A stretch of 5,394 bases of DNA from Planctomycetaceae bacterium (GTDB lineage Bacteria; Planctomycetota; Planctomycetia; Pirellulales; Thermoguttaceae): assembly GCA_031282385.1 (NCBI GenBank), contig JAITDV010000598.1, forward strand, positions 1 through 5,394, in the 5' to 3' direction. This document shows, piece by piece, positions 1 through 5,356 of this stretch. Position 1 is the stretch's first letter. Every line of letters starts with the position of its first letter. Both the position numbers and the translations under genes were made by a program. The notes below the pieces were generated by a model that was not told where the DNA came from, did no database searches, and saw nothing but the letters and a program-made list of their open reading frames with translations.

Positions 1-10
1 AAAAACCTAC

Positions 11-120
11 AACTATACTATTCGTACTATAAATTGCGTGACTCAAGAGCGTAAAAGCCTGCTTTCCGATAGGTAAGCAGGCGAAGGTGAAGGAAATTTA
101 AAGTGTGAACAGTTTAAAAC
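11..120 (-). repeat. Intergenic palindromic repeat, copy 1 (terminator-bearing, MITE/ERIC-like)
   Basis: This is the first copy of a repeat that recurs at 2556-2663 in the same orientation. Over 21-120 against 2566-2663 I count 8 substitutions and 2 single-base gaps, about 90% identity. The ends are imperfect inverted repeats: ACTATTCGTAC at 17-27 against GTGTGAACAGT at 103-113, where 10 of 11 positions pair if G-U is allowed. The pairing continues inward through TATAAATT and AATTTAAA. The centre holds an 8-bp hairpin (57-82). The element begins 20 bases past the stop of the HEAT-DUF1080 gene. No ORF is visible in it. I infer a non-autonomous mobile palindrome or an ERIC-like repeat; the exact ends are uncertain. 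Confidence 0.75.
53..82 (-). terminator. Putative intrinsic terminator of the HEAT-DUF1080 gene, inside repeat copy 1
   Basis: Read on the minus strand, GCCTGCTT and AAGCAGGC form a perfect 8-bp stem around a 10-base loop (57-82), followed directly by TTTT (56-53). CC/GG pairs can extend the stem inside the loop. It lies 58 bases after the stop codon at 141. The U-run is short, so termination may be partial. The stem is fully conserved in copy 2. Confidence 0.55.
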
Positions 121-140
121 CTCTAATCTTGAAATTGTCT

Positions 141-2483
141 TTATTCAATCCTTATGTTTCTGTACCAAGCTTCGCTTGGATTTCCTGCGTGTATTTGCAA
201 TCCTATGATCCCTGTTTTTTGGATATTTTCATCTGTTTCGGTGTAATTTGTTGTTAGTTTTCCGTTGACGTATATTTTTATGTTGTTGTCTTGGCAAACT
301 ATTTTTAGTTCGTTCCAATCATTTGGTCGAAATATTTTTTTCACTTCTTCAAAATCTGCTTCCGCCAGAAATTTTCTGCGTCGGGCTTCGTCGTACAGAC
401 AACCCCAAAACTTCGCCGTCTCCGTCATGTCAGCTTGATAACCAGAAACTTCGTTTGGACGTTTTTTATCTTCGGTCAAACGCTTTGATCTGAATTGTAC
501 GCCGGCGTTTGCCCCGTTGCCCAAAACCTTAATTTCCAAATGTAACGTAAAGTTACCATATTCTTTTTTTGTACAAAGAAATTCATTGCGCGGAATAGGT
601 TTTTCAAACGTTCCCGCAACAATCGCACCATCCTTGATACGAAAATAATCCAAGTTGCCCTCCCAACCATCAAATGTTTTTCCGTCGAAAATTGGTTTAG
701 CGTGGAGTTGAGTTTGGATTTTGGCTTTGATTTCGGCAATTCGCGTTTTATCGGCTTCACGCTTGGCAATCAATTCCGCTTTTTGAATCATCTCAAATTT
801 CTGCTCAAGCGGTAAACCAAATTGACGAATCACACGAATATAACCACTCAATGTCCGAAATCTGTACTTCTCCAACGGATGATTTTCCGCGAGCTCAATC
901 AAATACGGCGCAACTTCAGATGTACTCCACTTGCCAAGAATCATCGTCGCATGATCAACAATAATAAGTTCCTTGTCACGTGCAAATTCCGCAACAAGTT
1001 TAACAGCTTTCGCATTGCCAATGTAATACAATAAATCAATCAAAAATAGTTTCGTTTGAACATCAATGCCATTTTGAAACCGCTTAATTACGTCAACACT
1101 CTCATCACGCGCGGAAATCTGCCGACAAATCATAATCAATGCGTTGCGCAAACTGTTTTTTTCTTCTTCGGAGTTGTTATTTATTTTGGCAAGCAACACC
1201 AACAACAATTCCAAATCAGACGGCACAGCAACTATAACTTGAGCAAATCCCCGATACGCCGCAACTCTGATTTCAACATCCAAATCATCAAACAACAACT
1301 GCACATTCTCCCTTGCCTCCGTAATCCGCCGCTCCGCTATCACATTCAATGCCGTAAGTCGAAAAGTTTTATTTTTCGAGTTGAGGTTTTGGATGATAAT
1401 TGAGTTAAATTCTTTTCCCTGTAATTTGGTCAAACTGTCTTTTGCCGTTGTTGCAATATCATTGTCCTGCGAATTAATCGCGGCAAATATAACATCAAAC
1501 CCACTCATGTCGCCAATCTTGCCCAACACTTTAATCGCAGCAATCCGAACCGTCGTGTCTTTTGAATCAGCAAATTTTATCAAAACGGGAAGGGTACTAC
1601 GATCTCTTATTACACCAAGCGTTTCAATCAATAACATCTGTTGATTTGCGGAAACATCCGCCTTTTCCAAATAACCAACAATCAATTTAACAACACACGG
1701 CGATTTGAGCTTCAACGCAATATTGCGTGCGGTCTGAAATGAAATTACATCATTTGACCGCAACAATACATCAAATATATCAATGCCTTCTTTTTCATTT
1801 AAGATGCAATAAGTTTGTGTTGCGGCTGCCCATGTTGCGGAGAGTTCTTTGTGTTTGCGTAGTTCTTTGAGCAATTCGAGAGCGGCGTTTAAGTTTCCGT
1901 TTGAGTGAAGTTGTTCGGCAGCGTATAAGAGCGAGTTGGCAGCAGTTTCGCGGAATTGATTTTTGTCATCGGACAAGATTGCGGAGAGTTTTCGTGTTGT
2001 GTCCGGAACCGCAATTTTCCCAAGAGCAAAAATCGACGATTTCACTATCAACTCATTTTTATGCTCCGTCAAGTTGATGAGTTTGCCAACAGATTTCTCA
2101 TCACGAATTGATCCAAGCGAATCAATTACACCCGCAAGATTCTTGCCTTCCAATAAATTCAATGCTTCACGCAATTCATTAATTCCTGCGTTGCCAAGAT
2201 TGACCAATGCGGTACATACAGCAGTATTCAATTCTTCAATTGCAAGCAATTTTCCCAATTCAGTAGCGGCGTCATCAGTACCGGTTTGTGTTAATTTTAG
2301 AATAGCTTGTGAGGCTTCGTATAGTTGCGCGTTTGTTGGTTTTGTGTTTTGGTCTTTGAATATTGACTGTAGAATTTTAATATTCTTTTCCGTTTCTTCT
2401 CTTGAAGGTTCGCCAACTTGAGCAAACAAAATCGAACTTGCAAACAAATTTACAAAACACACAAAAATAATTATTTTTCTCAT
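141..2483 (-). CDS. Secreted HEAT-repeat protein with C-terminal DUF1080 (3-keto-disaccharide hydrolase) domain
   Basis: The protein has 780 residues. Residues 1-21 form a Sec signal peptide: MRK, a hydrophobic core, then cleavage near LFA/Q. About 30-585 is an alpha-solenoid of HEAT-like helix pairs, for example 'STLPVLIKFADSKDTTVRIA' and 'DLDVEIRVAAYRGFA'. A charged helix (about 565-595) leads into the PF06439 domain at 597-780. That domain shows the family landmarks FDGKTFDGW, NEFLCTKKEYGNF (633-645), GVQFRS (661-666), VSGYQADM (679-686), YDEARRRKFL (697-706), NDWNEL (721-726) and GLQIHAGNPSEAWYRNIRI (761-779). Members of this family cleave 3-keto-glycosides. The solenoid is probably a binding scaffold (inference). 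No SD precedes the ATG; I kept this start because it gives the complete signal peptide. The gene lies downstream of a Gfo/Idh/MocA oxidoreductase, its likely pathway partner, and is bracketed by the two repeat copies. Family assignment is firm; the substrate is unknown. Confidence 0.95.
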   Translation of the reverse strand: MRKIIIFVCFVNLFASSILFAQVGEPSREETEKNIKILQSIFKDQNTKPTNAQLYEASQAILKLTQTGTDDAATELGKLLAIEELNTAVCTALVNLGNAGINELREALNLLEGKNLAGVIDSLGSIRDEKSVGKLINLTEHKNELIVKSSIFALGKIAVPDTTRKLSAILSDDKNQFRETAANSLLYAAEQLHSNGNLNAALELLKELRKHKELSATWAAATQTYCILNEKEGIDIFDVLLRSNDVISFQTARNIALKLKSPCVVKLIVGYLEKADVSANQQMLLIETLGVIRDRSTLPVLIKFADSKDTTVRIAAIKVLGKIGDMSGFDVIFAAINSQDNDIATTAKDSLTKLQGKEFNSIIIQNLNSKNKTFRLTALNVIAERRITEARENVQLLFDDLDVEIRVAAYRGFAQVIVAVPSDLELLLVLLAKINNNSEEEKNSLRNALIMICRQISARDESVDVIKRFQNGIDVQTKLFLIDLLYYIGNAKAVKLVAEFARDKELIIVDHATMILGKWSTSEVAPYLIELAENHPLEKYRFRTLSGYIRVIRQFGLPLEQKFEMIQKAELIAKREADKTRIAEIKAKIQTQLHAKPIFDGKTFDGWEGNLDYFRIKDGAIVAGTFEKPIPRNEFLCTKKEYGNFTLHLEIKVLGNGANAGVQFRSKRLTEDKKRPNEVSGYQADMTETAKFWGCLYDEARRRKFLAEADFEEVKKIFRPNDWNELKIVCQDNNIKIYVNGKLTTNYTETDENIQKTGIIGLQIHAGNPSEAWYRNIRIE

Positions 2484-2555
2484 ATTCTGACTTAGTTATT
2501 AAAAGTTTTAAAATTTTGAAATTGTTCAGTTAAATTTCTATACACTTAAGTTACC
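2484..2555 (-). promoter_or_regulatory. Upstream region of the HEAT-DUF1080 gene
   Basis: Because the repeat with its terminator ends at 2556, this short AT-rich stretch should contain the start site if the gene has its own promoter. A TATAGA box lies within GTGTATAGAAAT on the minus strand, at about 2536-2541, but I find no convincing -35 partner. The 30 bases before the ATG contain no GGA or AGG core, so initiation is SD-independent or leaderless. This is a low-confidence assignment made mainly from position. Confidence 0.25.
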
Positions 2556-2663
2556 GGTTAAACTGTTCGTACTATAAATTGCGTAACTCAAGAGCTAAAA
2601 GCCTGCTTTACGATAGGTAAGCAGGCAACGGCAAAAGAAATTTAAAGTGTGAACTGTTTAAAC
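2556..2663 (-). repeat. Intergenic palindromic repeat, copy 2 (overlaps an upstream stop codon)
   Basis: This is the second copy of the repeat at 11-120. Its terminal inverted repeats are clearer: GGTTAAACTGTTCGTAC (2556-2572) matches the reverse complement of GTGTGAACTGTTTAAAC (2647-2663) at 13 of 17 positions. A core stem (2601-2626) is shared with copy 1. The right end runs into the oxidoreductase gene: the terminal GTTTAAAC on the minus strand supplies the final Val codon (GTT) and the TAA stop. If the element was inserted, it replaced the original end of that gene with little change. It separates the oxidoreductase from the HEAT-DUF1080 gene. Confidence 0.75.
2597..2626 (-). terminator. 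Putative intrinsic terminator of the oxidoreductase gene, inside repeat copy 2
   Basis: The minus-strand stem GCCTGCTT/AAGCAGGC is the same as in copy 1, with a 10-base loop (2601-2626), followed by TTTT (2600-2597). It starts 31 bases after the TAA at 2658. One loop base differs from copy 1 while the stem is unchanged. The short U-run makes full termination uncertain, so some read-through into the downstream gene is possible. Confidence 0.55.
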
Positions 2664-3959
2664 TACCCAAGGCGCTCGCCATGCTCTTGTTTTTAGTTTA
2701 TTTGCTTGTTGGTCGTTTATGAAGTTGTCTGTTTTGGGATCAAATTTCAACTCACGTTGCAACAACCACGACAACGCAGCCGCATGACAAGCAATATGCG
2801 TACTACAAATTATATCCGCATTACATACAGGTTGTTCACGAGTTTTAACGCAATCAAGAAAATTACGAATATGCGTTTCAGGGTCTTCTCCGTGCGTCCC
2901 ATCCCGCCGCTTACCGTAAATCCCAAAATCATTAGCAAGCTCACTCCGCAATGAATCCGGGAATACCGCTATCTTGCCGCTGTCCCCAGTCTCAACCCAA
3001 CCAACATCACCTTCAAACCGCACCGCACAATTGCCCAACCCCATCCAACCATTCGGTCGCGCTACCAACTTCACCCCGTTGCCATAAAGCCCATACAAAA
3101 CATGCCCATCACTCCAATACTTAATCGGCGCCGAACCATCCGCACCAACCGCCCATTGACATAAATCAACCGTATGCGCCGCCCAATCATGAAACTTCGC
3201 CCCCGAATCAAAATCATAATGCGCACGCCATCCACCACGAACATACTCCACATTATAAGGTCGCCAAGGCGACGGACCTAACCAAAAATCCCAATTAATA
3301 ACTTCAGGATCAGGCAATTCTTGCGCAGGCAACCAATCATAAATTACTTTCAAATAATATGTTGCCGCATGAACTTCTTTGAGTTTACCAAGCTTGCCGT
3401 TACGGGCAAGCTCGACTGCCGTTTTAAAGTTGCCGAGACTGCGGCGTTGCGTTCCGCCTTGGAAAATCACGCCGTAGCGTTTAATTGTATTAGCAAGTTG
3501 ACGGCAAAGATCAATTGTAATCGCACAAGGTTTCTCCGAATAAATATCCTTGCCTGCCTGCGCAGCATAAATTGAAGCGTGTGCATGCCAATGATCGCCG
3601 GTTGCGATAAGAACCGCATCAATATCTCTACGACAAAGTAACTCCCGAAAATCACGGTATAAATTACATTGCGTAATACCAAAATTTTTCTCAACCCAAT
3701 TCTTACAACCTTCGCGTCTATCTTTTTGAACATCGCAAGCCGCGAGAAATTGCACATCGGGTTGGGCAAGAAATCTCTTCAAATCATGCCGCCCACGCCC
3801 GCCAGCTCCAATAATTCCAAGCGTAATTTTATTACTAGGAGCAATGTTGCCGTCTCGACCAAGAACTTTAGACGGCAAAAACAACGGAGAAACAAAATAT
3901 GCAGCCCCAAAAGAAACCGCAGAAATAACATCTCGACGAGAAATTTTCATTTTTATCAT
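2658..3959 (-). CDS. Tat-exported Gfo/Idh/MocA-family oxidoreductase
   Basis: The protein has 433 residues. It starts with a twin-arginine signal (S7-R8-R9-D-V-I) and a hydrophobic stretch to about residue 30, so it is probably exported folded with its cofactor. The Rossmann domain follows: GIIGAGGRG carries the GxGxxG dinucleotide motif (G51, G53, G56), ACD (74-76) ends the second strand, and SEKP (141-144) is the family EKP signature. The C-terminal Gfo/Idh domain includes INWDFWLGPSPWRPYN and SGAKFHDWAAHTVDLCQWA (252-270), the segment that normally carries the catalytic histidine and aspartate. The tail is TRAWRAPW. Members oxidise or reduce sugars and inositols with NAD(P); planctomycetal Tat-type members are often labelled only as Gfo/Idh. 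A C3-oxidising role on a glycoside fits the DUF1080 neighbour. Start choice is open: M1 and M4 (3950) are both possible and neither has an SD; M4 gives a more usual MKISRR start. Confidence 0.94.
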   Translation of the reverse strand: MIKMKISRRDVISAVSFGAAYFVSPLFLPSKVLGRDGNIAPSNKITLGIIGAGGRGRHDLKRFLAQPDVQFLAACDVQKDRREGCKNWVEKNFGITQCNLYRDFRELLCRRDIDAVLIATGDHWHAHASIYAAQAGKDIYSEKPCAITIDLCRQLANTIKRYGVIFQGGTQRRSLGNFKTAVELARNGKLGKLKEVHAATYYLKVIYDWLPAQELPDPEVINWDFWLGPSPWRPYNVEYVRGGWRAHYDFDSGAKFHDWAAHTVDLCQWAVGADGSAPIKYWSDGHVLYGLYGNGVKLVARPNGWMGLGNCAVRFEGDVGWVETGDSGKIAVFPDSLRSELANDFGIYGKRRDGTHGEDPETHIRNFLDCVKTREQPVCNADIICSTHIACHAAALSWLLQRELKFDPKTDNFINDQQANKLKTRAWRAPWVV

Positions 3960-4032
3960 ATAAAATTTATTGTTATATTGATAAGAAACAATGTGAAGAA
4001 TTAATCATTGCAATCGCAAAATAAGATACCAA
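3960..4032 (-). promoter_or_regulatory. Upstream region of the oxidoreductase gene
   Basis: This AT-rich gap lies between the terminator of the small secreted gene and the oxidoreductase start. The minus strand shows a -10-like TATAAC at 3977-3972, 12 bases before the first ATG. The upstream -35 match (TTCTTC, 17 bases away) is poor. No SD is present before either candidate ATG. A promoter is expected here because a strong terminator lies just upstream, but the exact boxes are uncertain. Confidence 0.25.
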
Positions 4033-4085
4033 CAATAATAAAAACCAAACCCCCATGAGACAATAGGTCTCAAAGGAATTTGGTT
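4033..4085 (-). terminator. Strong compound intrinsic terminator of the small secreted coiled-coil gene
   Basis: On the minus strand AACCAAATTCC pairs with GGGGTTTGGTT over 11 bp, including two G-U pairs. It encloses a second 6-bp stem TGAGAC/GTCTCA with a 5-base loop (whole hairpin 4085-4043). The sequence then runs straight into TTTTTATTATT. This is the best terminator in the window and differs entirely from the repeat-borne hairpins. It lies 75 bases beyond the stop at 4160. Confidence 0.75.
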
Positions 4086-4107
4086 CAATGGGTGATTTTC
4101 GTAAGAC

Positions 4108-4145
4108 AAAAAACAAAACCGGGAAGGGTAGTTTTTTGTTTTTGT
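4108..4145 (-). terminator. Possible A/T-rich first terminator after the small secreted gene
   Basis: On the minus strand an A-rich arm (AAAAACAAAAAAC) can pair with GTTTTGTTTTTT, with one two-base bulge, around TACCCTTCCCG. The descending arm is itself a T-rich run. It lies about 15 bases past the stop. The stem is almost all A-U, so it may only assist the stronger hairpin 25 bases further on. Confidence 0.35.
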
Positions 4146-4159
4146 TGTGATTTCAGTTA

Positions 4160-4555
4160 TTATTTTTTTTCGACTGTTGCAGTGCCAGCGTTATTAAGTT
4201 CATTGATTAGCTCGTTGATTTTTTCATCAACTTTTTTTGTATGTTCTTTTTTGAGCAGGTCAATACGAACTTGCAAAATATCAATTAGTCTTGTGTATTC
4301 TTTATCGAGGTTTCTGATGATTTCTCTTTTCTCTTTTGATAATTTGTTAGCTCTTCTTGGAACGGTTCCTTTATGTTCTTTTTTTGGGGTAATGCCTTTG
4401 GCTGCGGGTTGTGTGAGGTCAGCTGTTTCGACTTCAAGTCTATTGTCAGCTGGTTTATCAACTGTTGACGCAGTGGGTACAGTTGGTTCCTGAGCGATTG
4501 CAGTAAACGAGACTGCCAAAACGAATGTGGTTGTCAAAACTAAAGTTTTAAACAT
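4160..4555 (-). CDS. Small secreted coiled-coil protein of unknown function
   Basis: The protein has 131 residues and I do not recognise the family. Residues 1-21 are a Sec signal peptide with a clear A19-I-A21 cleavage site before QEPTVP. Residues 22-70 are low-complexity and rich in Pro, Thr and Ala, probably disordered. Residues 71-121 form a long charged amphipathic helix with hydrophobic residues at 3/4 spacing (L83, Y87, L90, L94, I98, L101, V109, I113, L116, L120), which suggests a coiled coil. The mature protein is lysine-rich. The start is well supported by AGGAGA (4568-4563), 7 bases before the ATG. The gene appears monocistronic: it has its own long upstream region and a strong terminator. 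A periplasmic or cell-envelope structural or adaptor role is possible, but nothing in the sequence fixes it. Confidence 0.85.
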   Translation of the reverse strand: MFKTLVLTTTFVLAVSFTAIAQEPTVPTASTVDKPADNRLEVETADLTQPAAKGITPKKEHKGTVPRRANKLSKEKREIIRNLDKEYTRLIDILQVRIDLLKKEHTKKVDEKINELINELNNAGTATVEKK

Positions 4556-4562
4556 TTTAAAT

Positions 4563-4568
4563 TCTCCT
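4563..4568 (-). promoter_or_regulatory. Shine-Dalgarno site of the small secreted gene
   Basis: AGGAGA on the minus strand with a 7-base spacer to the ATG at 4555. It fixes the start codon. It contrasts with the two large genes downstream, which have no recognisable SD. Confidence 0.8.
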
Positions 4569-4653
4569 GATTGTTTTATTGTTTACAATTTTTGTTACGT
4601 TTAATAGTTGTCCATTCGCGCGAAACCCAATTTCGGCAAACATTCCTTCTAGC

Positions 4654-4684
4654 AAGGTGAACAACAACTAACTAAGGTGAACAA
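4654..4684 (-). repeat. Pair of 11-bp direct repeats with 20-bp period, operator-like
   Basis: AAGGTGAACAA occurs at 4654-4664 and again at 4674-4684 (TTGTTCACCTT on the minus strand). Both copies are exact and start 20 bp apart, close to two helical turns, so a protein could bind both on the same DNA face. They lie 99-129 bases upstream of the small secreted gene, just after promoter-like TTGACT boxes. Tandem regulator sites are the simplest reading; chance is possible for only two copies. Confidence 0.4.
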
Positions 4685-4694
4685 GTTAAGTCAA

Positions 4695-4748
4695 GATTTT
4701 CCCAATTCCTTCTCAAAAGTCAATCCCCCAAAAAAAATTATTTTTTTG
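4695..4748 (-). promoter_or_regulatory. Candidate promoter with A/T tract for the small secreted gene
   Basis: On the minus strand TTGACT (4723-4718) is followed after 16 bases by GAAAAT (4701-4696), 4 of 6 matches to TATAAT. A second TTGACT lies at 4694-4689. Directly upstream is an A/T tract, C-A8-TTA-T7-G (4729-4748), which resembles an UP element or curved DNA and can form a 7-bp A/T hairpin. Promoter rules in this phylum are poorly known, so the assignment is tentative. Confidence 0.3.
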
Positions 4749-4900
4749 CAACTATAAATTTCATTCTACTTTTTGCCTATCTTGATGTTTTTATATGGCT
4801 GCCTGATCGTAAGAAATATTAAAATAAGTTATTACCCAAACCGAATTTATGTTCGTAAAAACAAAAAAGAATTCATCAAATATCTCCTTAAAAAATTTAC
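4749..4900 (-). other. AT-rich stretch with short coding-like reading in shifted frames
   Basis: No full gene is visible. On the minus strand one frame is open from 5015 to a TAA at 4791-4793 (74 codons, no ATG). Its later half reads like protein (FFKEIFDEFFFVFTNINSVW). It crosses the end of the 71-codon ORF in the -1 frame. Another frame reads YEHKFGLGNNLF before its stop. These may be relics of a decayed gene or a by-product of T-rich sequence. Confidence 0.25.
4847..4876 (-). CDS. 9-codon ORF with near-ideal ribosome binding site
   Basis: AAGGAG (4889-4884) lies 7 bases before ATG on the minus strand and is the strongest SD in the window. The ORF reads MNSFLFLRT and then stops. It begins 25 bases after the 71-codon ORF. 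It could be a leader peptide, the start of a gene broken by a frameshift, or chance. No hairpin pair typical of attenuation was found after it. Confidence 0.2.
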   Translation of the reverse strand: MNSFLFLRT

Positions 4901-5116
4901 TTAATTGGTTTCCAATGCTGCAAAATAAAATCCAAAATGCAGCACTAATAAAACAGGAACACGAACGATAGAAAACTGTTGACTCAATATACCAGAACCA
5001 ACAGGATGATCTCCCTTACGTTTCTTTATCTTGACCTTAAAAGGAATCTTCGATACAAAATTATTATCATGTTGATTCGATTCAAGACTCAAATTTTCAG
5101 CGTTTTCAAATACCAT
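4901..5116 (-). CDS. Hypothetical 71-residue protein, possibly a frameshifted fragment
   Basis: I do not recognise the product. GAGG (5126-5123) sits 6 bases before the ATG, a sound SD. Residues 1-22 are acidic and Asn-rich, 23-35 are basic (KIPFKVKIKKRKG), and 48-67 are hydrophobic, so a C-terminal membrane segment is possible. Codons are purine-rich at first positions, as in real genes. The second half is suspect: the -1 frame is open from 5015 to 4791 with another hydrophobic run, and the +1 frame ends with ILDFILQHWKPIK at 4897. The annotated frame may therefore have shifted in its last third. It could be a small membrane protein, a truncated gene or a pseudogene. Confidence 0.4.
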   Translation of the reverse strand: MVFENAENLSLESNQHDNNFVSKIPFKVKIKKRKGDHPVGSGILSQQFSIVRVPVLLVLHFGFYFAALETN

Positions 5117-5198
5117 AAATACCTCAAAAAAATCTTTTAGTAAATTTTAAACTCGTTAAAATTTCGATAATCCTAGCAGAACATAAGAAACACTATCA

Positions 5199-5215
5199 TA
5201 AGTTGATAACTTATC
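5199..5215. promoter_or_regulatory. 17-bp palindrome, operator-like
   Basis: ATAAGTT and AACTTAT form a perfect 7-bp inverted repeat around GAT. It lies 83 bases upstream of the 71-codon ORF start. Its size and symmetry suit a dimeric regulator site, or a short RNA hairpin. No T-run follows on either strand, so it is not a typical terminator. Confidence 0.3.
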
Positions 5216-5223
5216 TAGTTGTC

Positions 5224-5257
5224 CCTGAAAAAAATCATTTGGATCTATCATTTCAGG
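5224..5257. other. Inverted repeat CCTGAAA / TTTCAGG
   Basis: A perfect 7-bp inverted repeat with a 20-base loop, CCTGAAA at 5224-5230 and TTTCAGG at 5251-5257. It is the middle one of three consecutive inverted repeats. Taken alone it could be chance in AT-rich DNA. Confidence 0.25.
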
Positions 5258-5267
5258 TCTTATCATG

Positions 5268-5293
5268 TTGCAAATTGGAGTTATAATTTGCAA
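5268..5293. promoter_or_regulatory. 9-bp inverted repeat TTGCAAATT / AATTTGCAA
   Basis: A perfect 9-bp inverted repeat around an 8-base spacer (5277-5284). The half-site core TTGCAAAT recurs at 5331-5338. There is no T-run after it on either strand. A regulator site or a structured leader RNA is more likely than a terminator. Confidence 0.35.
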
Positions 5294-5356
5294 TGCAGTT
5301 ATCGTTTTATCCGCGATTTTCCTTAAAACCTTGCAAATATTATCTAAATTAATTGC

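Larger units (their letters stand above)
5157..5356 (-). pseudogene. Possible gene remnant with a broken frame
   Basis: On the minus strand one frame is open from 5356 to a TAG at 5216-5218 and reads NLDNICKVLRKIADKTITAL, then later MIRPEMIDPNDFF. It has no ATG near its start and follows an in-frame TGA at 5357-5359. At about 5219-5234 the coding look moves to another frame, which continues LDKLSTYDSVSYVLLGLSKF to a TAA at 5157-5159. A single-base shift would join the two into about 66 codons. No family is recognised. The alternative is non-coding DNA; the three inverted repeats inside fit that view. Confidence 0.25.

Noticed and set aside
1963..2421. Plus-strand open frame of 152 codons within the HEAT region
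   Set aside because: It lies opposite the HEAT-DUF1080 gene, has no SD or recognisable domain, and its composition is the antisense image of Ala/Leu/Lys-rich repeats.
2524..2538. GTTCAGTTAAATTTC as a third, degraded end of the repeat
   Set aside because: It matches GTTCACACTTTAAATTTC only after a 3-base gap, in AT-rich sequence, without the rest of the element.
2571..2576. TATAGT inside the repeat as a promoter -10 box for the downstream gene
   Set aside because: No plausible -35 box lies 16-18 bases upstream; the only TTGA-like word is 9 bases away.
11..2663. Repeat copies considered as CRISPR or as insertion-sequence ends
   Set aside because: There are only two copies, 2.5 kb apart with a housekeeping-type gene between them, no spacer structure, and no transposase ORF.
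3669..4004. Plus-strand open frame of 111 codons at the oxidoreductase N-terminus
   Set aside because: It is antisense to the Tat signal and Rossmann domain, which are unambiguous on the minus strand.
4080..4493. Plus-strand open frame of 137 codons opposite the small secreted gene
   Set aside because: The Ser/Leu/Phe-rich product mirrors a Lys/Glu-rich coding strand; the minus-strand gene has a signal peptide, an SD and a terminator.
4872..4890. SD plus ATG next to GAATTC, resembling a cloning-vector expression signal
   Set aside because: The flanks are AT-rich like the surrounding genome and contain no other vector sequence; the resemblance is short and likely chance.
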